Part shown: one piece after another, positions 33,453-40,787 of the stretch
How the letters are laid out: each line of letters opens with the position of its first letter
Numbering within the stretch: position 1 is the stretch's first letter
Origin: Methanoregula sp. PtaB.Bin085
GTDB lineage: Archaea; Halobacteriota; Methanomicrobia; Methanomicrobiales; Methanospirillaceae
DNA length: 42,303 bases
Assembly: GCF_002067035.1 (NCBI RefSeq)
Contig: NZ_MVQB01000023.1
Location: 1-42,303 of the forward strand
Direction of reading: 5' to 3'
Translations under genes and position numbers: made by a program
The notes under the pieces: model-generated
The model's input: the letters and a program-made list of their open reading frames with translations, nothing else
The model's database searches: none
What the model was told of the DNA's origin: nothing

Positions 33453-34895
33453 TCACCCTGTCCAGCCGAAGGACTCAAAGTACCTCATAAAACACTCGCT
33501 TTCCAAACCGAAGATACCCTCAGAGCCAGGATTTGGGGGGAGAATTGCCGGCAGGTTCGTTGTGAGATGGGCCTGCGTATATGCATCAAAATTTGGAAGC
33601 GAGTGGGTTCCCCAGGGATTTCGCAGAACTACGTATCGTTTTTCTTGATTAACCTGGTACACTCCAAGGATGGAGTACGCATGATTTGCTGGTAGACCTG
33701 AACATCTCGCATACGTAACGATGGATCCATATTTTCCATGGTTAGCGGCAGCAGGGACATCATTTTCTGTCAGATAGGTATACGCTGTGACAGGTTTTTT
33801 TACGGGAAGAAATATTCCATCACTGAGATTTTGACCATCACAGGTATATATTCTGAGATCTTCAATAATCTGATTATCAGAATCGGGATTCGATCCGCCC
33901 AGATAGTTCTCAGTATTTTTAATAGTTGTATCTATTACATTCACTCCCGTCAAATCCTCTGTTGCGAGAAATGGACTTCCAAAATCCAGACCCGAATAAA
34001 TAGGATTGTTATTTGTATCGAAATGAATTGGGAGGGGTGTCAGGTCAGGTATTCTGTTTTTTTGTACATATCCTGCAAAACACTTCTCATAAAATGAAGG
34101 CCAGCATTCGTAATAACCAGGTACAAGATTATTCGGATTTGTTTGTGCATAATAAGGGATTGTTACCAGGTTATCTGTAAAAAAATTCATAGATGTGGTG
34201 ATCTTTGACGGATAAAATGTAGTAACCGTTTTTGGAGCATAAAGGGTTATGGTGGTGCTTCTCGATAGTTTTCTTGGAAACCCATTCGTTTCAGCCCATG
34301 CAACAGATGAGATCGCGGATATCAGCCAGCAGTCTGCAAGACATCCCTGTTGCGGATCATTAAATTCAAGATCATAGTTATCTTTTTCAGGAGCAGCAGT
34401 GTCCCGATATTTGAGGGGTGTCCCTGCAGGAATCTGATTTTTCATTGTATCACTTTTTGTGATATCGTCACAATAGCAGGGAACCTTGCCGACTTTTCGG
34501 GCAGGATCCTTTTGGAGATAATACAATGATTCCGCATATTGCTTTGGGCATACCTTCGCTAAACCGAGAGTTGCAGAAAAAATCCCATGATAAACAGGGG
34601 ATCCGAACTTGGGATCAAACAGTTCGTCATATGCATAATCCTTAAAAGCAATTTCCATCATTTCTGGCAAATTTTCAGGATGGTATTCAGACACGTCCAT
34701 GCCCATCATCTGCAACTTGCGTTTTGCGATTACGAAGGGATTCCTTGCTCCGACATTTTGCCGGAATTTTAGGATTTTTTCTGGATTGATCCGTTCCATT
34801 TTTTTGTTATTTGTCTTTTCAGGAACTTCTTGCCGTGACCATTCAGGGTCTTCATGTTTCTTTTTTTGTACACCTGAACGCTTCCTCTCAACCAT
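33453..34895 (-). CDS. Calpain-like cysteine protease (peptidase C2), module A
   Basis: About 480 residues, no signal peptide. The triad is intact. Numbered from the GTG at 34901, it is Cys191 in PQQGCLADCWLISAISS, His407 in ANHAYSILGVYQV and Asn428 in YVVLRNPWG. DELFDPKFGSP (about 92-102) corresponds to the pre-core element of the module B protein. The first 60 residues are very basic and differ from module B. Base composition is visibly richer in A/T than the surrounding genes, which suggests a different history. The ATG at 34895 is preferred over that GTG because GAGGTG lies five nucleotides before it. Substrates are unknown; the cytoplasmic location and linkage to a surface protein suggest regulated processing, which is inference. 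Confidence 0.82.
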   Translation of the reverse strand: MVERKRSGVQKKKHEDPEWSRQEVPEKTNNKKMERINPEKILKFRQNVGARNPFVIAKRKLQMMGMDVSEYHPENLPEMMEIAFKDYAYDELFDPKFGSPVYHGIFSATLGLAKVCPKQYAESLYYLQKDPARKVGKVPCYCDDITKSDTMKNQIPAGTPLKYRDTAAPEKDNYDLEFNDPQQGCLADCWLISAISSVAWAETNGFPRKLSRSTTITLYAPKTVTTFYPSKITTSMNFFTDNLVTIPYYAQTNPNNLVPGYYECWPSFYEKCFAGYVQKNRIPDLTPLPIHFDTNNNPIYSGLDFGSPFLATEDLTGVNVIDTTIKNTENYLGGSNPDSDNQIIEDLRIYTCDGQNLSDGIFLPVKKPVTAYTYLTENDVPAAANHGKYGSIVTYARCSGLPANHAYSILGVYQVNQEKRYVVLRNPWGTHSLPNFDAYTQAHLTTNLPAILPPNPGSEGIFGLESECFMRYFESFGWTG

Positions 34896-34937
34896 CACCA
34901 CACCTCACATTAGGTGAGTAATCAAACTATGTGGTAT

Positions 34938-34957
34938 TAAATATTTGTATAACAATT
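34938..34957 (-). promoter_or_regulatory. Shared promoter element of calpain gene A
   Basis: The same 20 bases as at 29425-29444, at the same distance from the start codon, and again followed by a GAGGTG ribosome site. Flanking sequence is much less similar, so the element itself appears to be conserved. Confidence 0.6.
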
Positions 34958-35099
34958 CACTCTAAAAAATCTATGAATAGTGTTAATAATTCTCAATATT
35001 CTTCGTATGGCTTTTAATTCGGGCAGAAGGAGAAAGCTGACTGATTCTTGAAAATATTCATGAAATTCAGGAATTAATCAATTATTTTTCCCGCGCAAT

Positions 35100-35379
35100 A
35101 TTTTTATGCCGGTTCCTCCGGCATGTTCTTTGCCAGGTACCATGCATGGATGGCAAGCAGGAAATAGACCGGGAAGAGCAGGCCGTAGGTATTGGTCTCC
35201 CCCATCTCCTTAAAAGTCCAGACCGTGACGGTGATATCGATCTGGAAGATCATGATGCCCCACCATTTCCCGAGATACCCGTACCCGAGTCCGGGCAGGA
35301 GAAAGTTTAAAAACCCGGCTATGAGCGGGTTCTTCTGTATGCGCGGTCGCTGGTACAACCCGCGGGGGAGGATGAGGGG
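35100..35379. repeat. 280-bp near-identical repeat, copy A
   Basis: Partner of 29587-29866; it lies at the 3' end of the intact HEAT-repeat gene. Confidence 0.85.
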
Positions 35380-36066
35380 AGGGACACCGCACTTCCGTGA
35401 GGCAAGGGCAGCCTCCCACCGGACATTCCGATCGGGATCGGCAAGCATGCGCACAATGGCAGGACCGGAACTACGGTCTCCGATATCGCCAAGGATCTGC
35501 ACGGCGCGGACCCGGACGCTGCTGTCAGTATCCTGACAAAGGGTTGCGAGAGGGGCAAGCGCGGCCGTTCCCGAGCCCTTCAGCCGCTCCCAGTCCTGCA
35601 TGGCGGCATGGTACCACGCCCAGCCGGTCTCATCGGAGGGCTGGTACCCGATCCGGGCAAGCGATATCGCTGACCCGTACCGGACATACTTGTCCGTGTC
35701 TTCCAGTCCGTGGATCAGGGGCGGGATGGCATCCTTGCTGTTCATGCTGCTCAGTGCAATGGCTGCCTGCCAGCGGACCTCGCTCACCGGATCGAGCATC
35801 ATACCGGCCAGCGCGGGCACGGCGGAGGGATCCCCTATCTGGGCGAGTGCCCCGATGGCGCCGAGCCGGAGGTTCCGGTCCCTTTTTCTGAGTGCCGAAA
35901 CGAGCAGCGCGACCGCTTCAGGCCCTATCTCTCCAAGGGCATGTACTGCGTCGGACTGGATATCCGGATCGCGGTACGACAGTGCCCGGACAAGCCCCGG
36001 GATATCCCGGTTCCTCTGCAGTGTTCCGATATCGGGTTTTTTCCTCGGGATCAGGTCGAGCAGCAT
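35104..36066 (-). CDS. HEAT-repeat protein with C-terminal membrane domain (module A, intact)
   Basis: A 320-residue protein (324 if started at the GTG at 36078). The first 230 residues are HEAT-type helical repeats of about 31 residues, each with the pattern 'D....vr..A..aLg.iG...av..L' (for example DPDIQSDAVHALGEIGPEAV, VRVRAVQILGDIGDRSSGPAI). A basic linker leads to about three hydrophobic helices, the first with LNFLLPGLGYGYLGKWWG, a glycine-rich TM2-like motif. The repeats should face the cytoplasm and act as a docking scaffold. The ATG at 36066 is preferred since AGGTGAT lies seven nucleotides before it; the GTG at 36078 abuts the upstream stop. The HEAT family class (PBS-lyase-like) is recognised, the function is not. 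Confidence 0.8.
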   Translation of the reverse strand: MLLDLIPRKKPDIGTLQRNRDIPGLVRALSYRDPDIQSDAVHALGEIGPEAVALLVSALRKRDRNLRLGAIGALAQIGDPSAVPALAGMMLDPVSEVRWQAAIALSSMNSKDAIPPLIHGLEDTDKYVRYGSAISLARIGYQPSDETGWAWYHAAMQDWERLKGSGTAALAPLATLCQDTDSSVRVRAVQILGDIGDRSSGPAIVRMLADPDRNVRWEAALASRKCGVPPLILPRGLYQRPRIQKNPLIAGFLNFLLPGLGYGYLGKWWGIMIFQIDITVTVWTFKEMGETNTYGLLFPVYFLLAIHAWYLAKNMPEEPA

Positions 36067-36078
36067 CGGTACTATCAC

Positions 36079-37053
36079 CTACAGGTCTGACATTCGTTCC
36101 GCAAGGTAGTACGTGTGGATTGCGGCAATCGCGGTCAGTGGATACGCGATCAGGTAGGGGAGCCAAGGTCCCATGGCGAGCTGGGCGAGAACGAGGATGC
36201 ACATGTAGGCCATGAAGACCGGGAAGCCCCACCACCTGCCGATGTAATTGTACCCGATACCCAGGAAGAGGAAGTTCAGGATCGCTGCCGCGGCAGGATC
36301 CGGCCCGGTACGTTCCCTTCCTGCCACCATCAGGGGGATATCGTGGGAGGCAACCCCGCAGTCCAGTGCCGCCAGGACTGCCCGCCAGCGGACGCGGGGA
36401 TCCCGATCCCTCAGCGCACCCTGGCAGGCTGCCTGAGCCCGGTGGTCGGCATTCCCCCCGATGAGCGACACGATGGTTGCGCGGGTCCCGGGATCATCGT
36501 CCCTCAACAGGTCCCAGAGAACGGGCAGGGCCGCGGAACCAAGTTTTTTTACCCCCTCCCAGTCATACCTGGCGATCAGCAGGTATGCTGTATCGGTCTC
36601 GTTCTCCGGTTTCCAGCCAAGCCTGCAGAGCGCTGTTGCAGCCCCGTACCGCAGGTAGCGGTTACGGTCCCGCAGGAAGGGGAGCAGCGCCGGTATCGTC
36701 TCCGGAGAGCCGATCTCGCCGAGAGTAAGGGCAGCGGCCCACCGTACCTCAAGAGAGGCATCGCGGTTGAGGAGTACAGCGACCCGGTCTGCTGCCCGAA
36801 AATCCCGGATGGCGCCAAGTGCTTCAAGAGCACCGAGCCTGACCGGGACGGACGGGGAACCCAGTGCCTGGATCAGCCGGGGGACCGCTTGCCTGCCACA
36901 CCTGCCAAGCGCTTCGGCAGCCTGCCACTGTACCTTCGGATCCGGATGCCCGAGATCCCGGACCAGGGCCGACAGGTCATTTTCAGAAAGCCGGTGCCCG
37001 CTCTCTGCAGCTGTCGTTCCAGGATCATTTGGGGGGATCGTGGCAGAAAAAAT
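36079..37053 (-). CDS. Second HEAT-repeat membrane protein, without a standard start codon
   Basis: The minus frame is open from 37086 to the stop at 36079 and encodes HEAT repeats (LSALVRDLGHPDPKVQWQ, ASLEVRWAAALTLGEIGS, LRYGAATALCRLGWKP) followed by the same membrane domain as its neighbour (ILNFLFLGIGYNYIGRWWG). No ATG, GTG or TTG occurs in frame before the TTG at 36507, which lies inside the repeats. An ATT at 37053 has AGGAG seven nucleotides upstream and would give 324 residues, the same as the neighbouring paralog counted from its GTG, and the first repeat then aligns within one residue. So either a rare ATT start is used, or the gene has lost its start. Its stop directly abuts the next HEAT gene. 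Confidence 0.6.
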   Translation of the reverse strand: MFSATIPPNDPGTTAAESGHRLSENDLSALVRDLGHPDPKVQWQAAEALGRCGRQAVPRLIQALGSPSVPVRLGALEALGAIRDFRAADRVAVLLNRDASLEVRWAAALTLGEIGSPETIPALLPFLRDRNRYLRYGAATALCRLGWKPENETDTAYLLIARYDWEGVKKLGSAALPVLWDLLRDDDPGTRATIVSLIGGNADHRAQAACQGALRDRDPRVRWRAVLAALDCGVASHDIPLMVAGRERTGPDPAAAAILNFLFLGIGYNYIGRWWGFPVFMAYMCILVLAQLAMGPWLPYLIAYPLTAIAAIHTYYLAERMSDL

Positions 37054-37150
37054 ACAGATGCTCCTGAATTCAGTATGCCGCGATACTCAATATCAACTTT
37101 ATGGAAATCAGGGGAAATGGAAAGGACGCGGGAAAAAGAGGGATGAACGA

Positions 37151-38200
37151 TCAGCTGATGGTGAAGGCACCGTACCAGATCCCATAGGACCCGTCAGTAT
37201 TCACAATCCTGATGTCCCAGACCCCGTAGGATCCGGCAGGCGGATTCAGGAAGCATTCCAGCCGGGTATCGCTGCTGACAATGACGTTCGTTGCCTCGAT
37301 ATCCGGTTTATCGCTCCTCTTGAGAATGACCTTGGCATTGTTCTTGAAACCCGAACCGGTGATTGTGAACTTGCTGTACTGGGAAGAGAAGGTGTTGGGC
37401 GGATCGATATAGGTAATGCCGACAGTTCCGGCATGGGTGGCATAGGTTGTCGATTGTGCACCCGGCGTACGGTGAACCGAGAAGATATTGGTATACCGGT
37501 CGGACTGGCCGTCCGGGTTCGTGACAACGACATCCCAGCTTCCTGCCGGGGCATCTGCCGGGATTGCAAAGGTGCAGGTTATCGACTGGGGTGTCACTGC
37601 CCTGACCCCGGTTGCCCGTATCTCATTGCTTCCGGCACGGGAAAGGGTGACGTTTGCCCCGTTTTTGAAATTATCTCCCACAAGGTCAGTGACCTGGACG
37701 GTTGTCCCTGCATCGCCTTTGTCCGGGATGATCTTCTTGATCATCGGACCCTTTGCTGCTGTCGCCGTTGTCGTGACTGCTGCCGGTTTTATTGTTTCTG
37801 CACTTGTGGCCGCTGTTACGACGGCGGGTGTTTTTACCGGTATGGCTGAAGGGGGCCGGTTGGTGACGATCTCGGTATTCACTTTCTCCATAAGGGCCCG
37901 GCTGACATGTTCAGTCCGCTCATCCATCCGGTATCCCCAGGTGCCCTCGTCATTCAGATACACGAGGGCCCGCTCGTACGTGTCCGATGCACTGTCGTAT
38001 CCGATGACCAGCCAGGCATTGTCCCCGGTCGAAGATGGATTCCTGACAATATCGCCTTCGGAATAGAGCGGGCCGGGCGTTGTTGTGAGTACAGCGGTTG
38101 TTCCGGAACCGGTGGTTGTCGTGTCATTGCAACCCGCTGTGACCAAAAACAGGGCGATGAACACGAGAAAGACCGGTGCAGGGAGTGCAGGTCTGTCCAT
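37151..38200 (-). CDS. Lipoprotein with two IPT/TIG-like domains
   Basis: From the ATG at 38200 the 349-residue product has a signal peptide and lipobox (VTAGC), a Thr-rich spacer, a small domain (about 50-110, NAWLVIGYDSASDTYERALVY), a second Ala/Thr linker, and two Ig-like IPT/TIG domains. These start with IKKIIPDKGDAGTTVQV and ITYIDPPNTFSSQYSKFTI and end with WDVVVTNPDG and WDIRIVNTDG. Such proteins are extracellular and usually bind ligands or other surface proteins. The frame opens seven codons earlier with GTG, but that codon adjoins the TATA box, so 38200 is preferred. The HEAT gene follows on the same strand after about 100 nt. Confidence 0.75.
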   Translation of the reverse strand: MDRPALPAPVFLVFIALFLVTAGCNDTTTTGSGTTAVLTTTPGPLYSEGDIVRNPSSTGDNAWLVIGYDSASDTYERALVYLNDEGTWGYRMDERTEHVSRALMEKVNTEIVTNRPPSAIPVKTPAVVTAATSAETIKPAAVTTTATAAKGPMIKKIIPDKGDAGTTVQVTDLVGDNFKNGANVTLSRAGSNEIRATGVRAVTPQSITCTFAIPADAPAGSWDVVVTNPDGQSDRYTNIFSVHRTPGAQSTTYATHAGTVGITYIDPPNTFSSQYSKFTITGSGFKNNAKVILKRSDKPDIEATNVIVSSDTRLECFLNPPAGSYGVWDIRIVNTDGSYGIWYGAFTIS

Positions 38201-38221
38201 ACACAGTATTGGTTTCGTCAC

Positions 38222-38231
38222 TTTTTAAAAA
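38222..38231 (-). promoter_or_regulatory. TATA box for the IPT/TIG lipoprotein
   Basis: The sequence TTTTTAAAAA is centred 26 nt before the ATG at 38200, which predicts a leaderless mRNA and argues against the upstream GTG start. Confidence 0.5.
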
Positions 38232-38383
38232 GGCCGGTGCCGGGCGGTTCGGATGCTTTTTGGAATTCCGGCCTGCCAAATCAGATCGGAGGATCGCCGC
38301 TGTATTCCGGACGGTCTGTCGGAAGTCAGCCGTGCCGGTCCGCATCCGCAGGCCGGTACCTGATCAAGGAATGGTAAAAAAGA

Positions 38384-39070
38384 TTATTCGCTCTTCTCTT
38401 CTTTCTTCTCCGGCTTTTTGAAGGTCTCAACAAGGACGATCTCGGAGATACCCTTAATCATCTCAAACCCTTCGTGGATGATGCGCCCGCGCCAGAGCAG
38501 CCAGCGGCGGTCGTAGATGATACCCGGCGGGAGGATGAGGGTTGCCTTTCCGTCATCAAGCGTCATCTCCATGTCCCGCCCGGAATAGAGCCTCACAAGG
38601 CCTTTGAGCTGCTCAAGCGGTTCTCTGACAATCTCCTCGATGGTGTACTCGTAGGTCAGTGTCTGGCCCGCGAGCGGTGCATTGAAATCGACGATGACCT
38701 TGCTGCCGATAACATCGACAACGGTCCCCTCGCCCTGCTCCTCGAGCCGGACCGGCATGCCGCGGACGGGTTTCTCCTTGAACTGGCTCTTCGGGAATGA
38801 CCGAACGCGTTTGGGATCGCGCTGGCCGAAAGCCTTCTCGGGCGTGACGGTGACCGTTCCCTTTGATCCGGCCTTCTTGCCCACGAGTTCCTCGTCAAGG
38901 CCGAGGATGACATGCTTCTGGCCGACACAGATGGTAACCGGGCCGTACGTGGCATTCTGGTTGTGGATGCCAGCCTTCTTTGCCTCGTCCTCATCCGTGG
39001 TATCGAAAACATTATTCCCGACCTTCCCGGTATAACTGAGCCGGATAAAATCTCCATCCTTTATTGCCAT
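38384..39070 (-). CDS. Long archaeal FKBP-type peptidyl-prolyl isomerase
   Basis: A 228-residue SlyD-like FKBP with foldase/chaperone activity expected in the cytoplasm. The FKBP fold is interrupted by an insert-in-flap domain, as in archaeal and SlyD proteins: DGDFIRLSYTGKVGNNVFDTT, then VILGLDEELVGKKAGSKG, TVTPEKAFGQRDP, and after the insert DFNAPLAGQTLTYEYTI. A C-terminal extension of about 75 residues (160-228) is typical of the long euryarchaeal form. AGGTGA lies just before the ATG. It is divergent from the CYTH gene. Confidence 0.93.
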   Translation of the reverse strand: MAIKDGDFIRLSYTGKVGNNVFDTTDEDEAKKAGIHNQNATYGPVTICVGQKHVILGLDEELVGKKAGSKGTVTVTPEKAFGQRDPKRVRSFPKSQFKEKPVRGMPVRLEEQGEGTVVDVIGSKVIVDFNAPLAGQTLTYEYTIEEIVREPLEQLKGLVRLYSGRDMEMTLDDGKATLILPPGIIYDRRWLLWRGRIIHEGFEMIKGISEIVLVETFKKPEKKEEKSE

Positions 39071-39080
39071 GATTCACCTG

Positions 39081-39090
39081 ACTATATTAA
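39081..39090 (+). promoter_or_regulatory. TATA-like box for the CYTH gene
   Basis: The sequence actatattaa in the 56-nt divergent gap lies about 40 nt before the ATG at 39127, giving a leader of roughly 15 nt. Confidence 0.35.
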
Positions 39091-39126
39091 GTCCTCATCA
39101 AGACAGATAAAGGGTGTGGCACAAGA

Positions 39127-39669
39127 ATGCTCGAAGTTGAACTCAAGGTACGGGTCCCGTCGCTCGATTGCGTGCGGGACCTTCTCAGGAAGAACGGGGC
39201 AGAACAGCTCGGCAGGGTGCACGAACACGATATATTTTATAACGCCCCGCACCGCGACTTCGGGAAGACTGACGAGGCGGTCCGGGTCCGGTACACGGAC
39301 GACCATGCGGTTGTCACGTACAAGGGACCCAAAATAAAGAGGTTCGGGCTCAAGGCCCGCGAGGAACTGAACTTTGCCGTAGAATCGGGCGGGACCTTTG
39401 AGAAGATGCTCGAACGGCTGGGGTTCACCCGGACGCTGGAAGTGAACAAGTGGCGGGAGAACTACCGGCTCGGGAATGTATCGGTCTGCCTCGATGATGT
39501 AGCGGGGCTCGGCACCTTTGCCGAGATTGAAGTGATGGCAGAGGATGGTGCGGATAACCCGGCATCCGTGATCGAGAAGATGGCAAAAGAGATCGGCGTG
39601 ACGGGGGAGCCGATCCTTGAATCATACCTCGAGATGCTGCTTGCGAAGAAGGCAGGAAAGGAAGTCTGA
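39127..39669 (+). CDS. cyaB: CYTH-domain protein, class IV adenylate cyclase-like (CyaB)
   Basis: A 180-residue CYTH/triphosphate tunnel protein. The signature ExExK is present as EVELKV (residues 3-8), with further charged strands inside the tunnel: AVRVRYTDDHAVVTYKGP, KAREELNF, and the late acidic strand FAEIEVMAE. The family includes CyaB adenylate cyclases, thiamine triphosphatases and tripolyphosphatases; the length and 'HxHDIFYNAP' region match the archaeal CyaB-like group. The true substrate in archaea is uncertain. Confidence 0.88.
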   Translation: MLEVELKVRVPSLDCVRDLLRKNGAEQLGRVHEHDIFYNAPHRDFGKTDEAVRVRYTDDHAVVTYKGPKIKRFGLKAREELNFAVESGGTFEKMLERLGFTRTLEVNKWRENYRLGNVSVCLDDVAGLGTFAEIEVMAEDGADNPASVIEKMAKEIGVTGEPILESYLEMLLAKKAGKEV

Positions 39670-39742
39670 TTTCTCGGATTTATCGATACAGAAATTCACG
39701 AGCGTTCACCCCCAATGCATGAAAATAATAAAATCCCGGCAC

Positions 39743-39752
39743 TTTTTTTTTT
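39743..39752 (+). terminator. T10 run downstream of cyaB
   Basis: Ten consecutive T on the plus strand about 75 nt after the cyaB stop, a likely oligo-T terminator. Confidence 0.5.
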
Positions 39753-39801
39753 ACGAACTGTAAATCTGATTTGTTTTTATTTTTATAGGAAAACCTCCCA
39801 A

Positions 39802-39925
39802 GGCGAGCAACAGGTTTAGATAGAGCCACGGGTACTCGGGGTCTGTCGACCCTCGCCCAACGAAGAATCCTTTGGATTCTTCTCATCCTCCCGGTCCTTG
39901 GGACCAGTCAGACCGTGGAGCATTA
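39802..39925 (+). ncRNA. Candidate structured RNA in the 470-nt gap after cyaB
   Basis: A TATA-like TTTTTATAGG (about 39779-39788) predicts a transcript starting near 39808. The sequence then folds into several perfect stems: closing CCACGG/CCGTGG (39826-39831 with 39913-39918), GGGTC-TGTC-GACCC (about 39839-39852), AAGAATCC-TTT-GGATTCTT (39863-39881) and GGTCC-TTG-GGACC (39893-39905). The arrangement is a four-way junction. It does not match tRNA, SRP RNA or RNase P landmarks I know. No protein-like frame covers it. The rest of the gap (39926-40139) holds a repeat copy and an A-run. Confidence 0.4.
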
Positions 39926-39935
39926 CGTTTCCGGG

Positions 39936-40035
39936 AAACCGGGTAATTGAAGCGCCGCGGGGGCGCCCTGTCGGGGGTGGAGCAGTTTATCATAACCGGG
40001 GGTATGTGGGCATCAGCCCCCATCATCGGATTTTA
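39936..40035 (+). repeat. Dispersed intergenic repeat, copy 2
   Basis: Aligns with 24117-24225 in the same orientation, including GGTAATTG, GGGGCGCCCT, TTATCAT and the GGGC-ATCA-GCCC hairpin (40008-40019). It follows the candidate RNA directly and could be its 3' part. Confidence 0.6.
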
Positions 40036-40090
40036 CAGACATATAACAAGACCCCATCATTATTCTGATTACGTCAGGAAGGGATTCTGG

Positions 40091-40124
40091 TAAAAATCTA
40101 AAAAAAAAGATTTCAACAAAAAAT
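40091..40124 (-). terminator. Oligo-T after the metallophosphoesterase gene
   Basis: On the minus strand, after the stop at 40140, come T6 and T9 runs, the second flanked by AAATC/GATTT so it can form a small hairpin. This is a likely terminator for the radical SAM/phosphoesterase operon. Confidence 0.5.
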
Positions 40125-40139
40125 GGAACCACTGCCGGC

Positions 40140-40781
40140 CTAGACCGTCAGCAGCTCGACCTTGATGTCCTTTGCATCGGTGCCGAAGTGGAGCATTGCA
40201 CAGTGGCCGTCCATAGCGGGACCGGGGTTAACGACTTTGACGCCTTCAACGTCCATGACACCCCGGGCCTCGTGGATGTGGGCGCAGCAGACAAGGTCAA
40301 ATGCCTTCATGTGCTTCCGGATGCTGTGGCTGCCGACATGCTCTCCGCCCGGTTTGTCGAGTGTCTCGTAAGGAGGCGCATGGCAGAGGAGGATGTTATG
40401 CACGGCTTTCTCCATCTTCTTCATGGCGGAGGTCAACACGTCGTCGATCTGCTTGTCGGTCATCTCGAACGGTGTGCCGAAGGGGGTCGGGTTGGAACCC
40501 CCGACACCGACAATCGTCATCTTCCCGAGGTTCATCCGGTGTCCGTGCATGCACACGGTGTCCGAGTGTTCGATCGTATCGATGATCTCGCGTGGGTCGC
40601 AGTTGCCGGGCACTGCAAAACACGGCACATCGATACGTGAGAGCACGTCATCGACCGTGTCAACCGGACCCATGTTCGTAATGTCGCCTGCGATAAATAC
40701 CGCTTCCGGATTGAGTTCCAGAAATGAATCAATTTTACCGAATTGACCATGGAGATCTGCTATGAGAAGCACATCTGTCAT
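40140..40781 (-). CDS. Calcineurin-like metallophosphoesterase
   Basis: A 213-residue single-domain protein of the YfcE/MJ0936-like metallophosphoesterase class. Metal-binding motifs are in order: D9 and H11 in IADLHG, D33 in AGDITN, N60 in PGNCD, a His in LLCHAPP, and CCAHIHE near the C-terminus. Likely a broad phosphodiesterase; the natural substrate is not evident. It starts 6 nt after the radical SAM gene stops, so the two form an operon. Confidence 0.9.
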   Translation of the reverse strand: MTDVLLIADLHGQFGKIDSFLELNPEAVFIAGDITNMGPVDTVDDVLSRIDVPCFAVPGNCDPREIIDTIEHSDTVCMHGHRMNLGKMTIVGVGGSNPTPFGTPFEMTDKQIDDVLTSAMKKMEKAVHNILLCHAPPYETLDKPGGEHVGSHSIRKHMKAFDLVCCAHIHEARGVMDVEGVKVVNPGPAMDGHCAMLHFGTDAKDIKVELLTV

Positions 40782-40787
40782 GGTATA

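Noticed and set aside
29587-35379. Insertion sequence as cause of the duplicated segments
   Set aside because: No transposase and no terminal inverted repeats. The repeat ends coincide with gene parts and micro-repeats, which fits tandem duplication, deletion and gene conversion.
39680-39886. 68-codon minus frame covering the candidate RNA
   Set aside because: It is made of Lys/Asn from a T/A-rich promoter-like tract and has no domain; an RNA gene or plain intergenic DNA is likelier.
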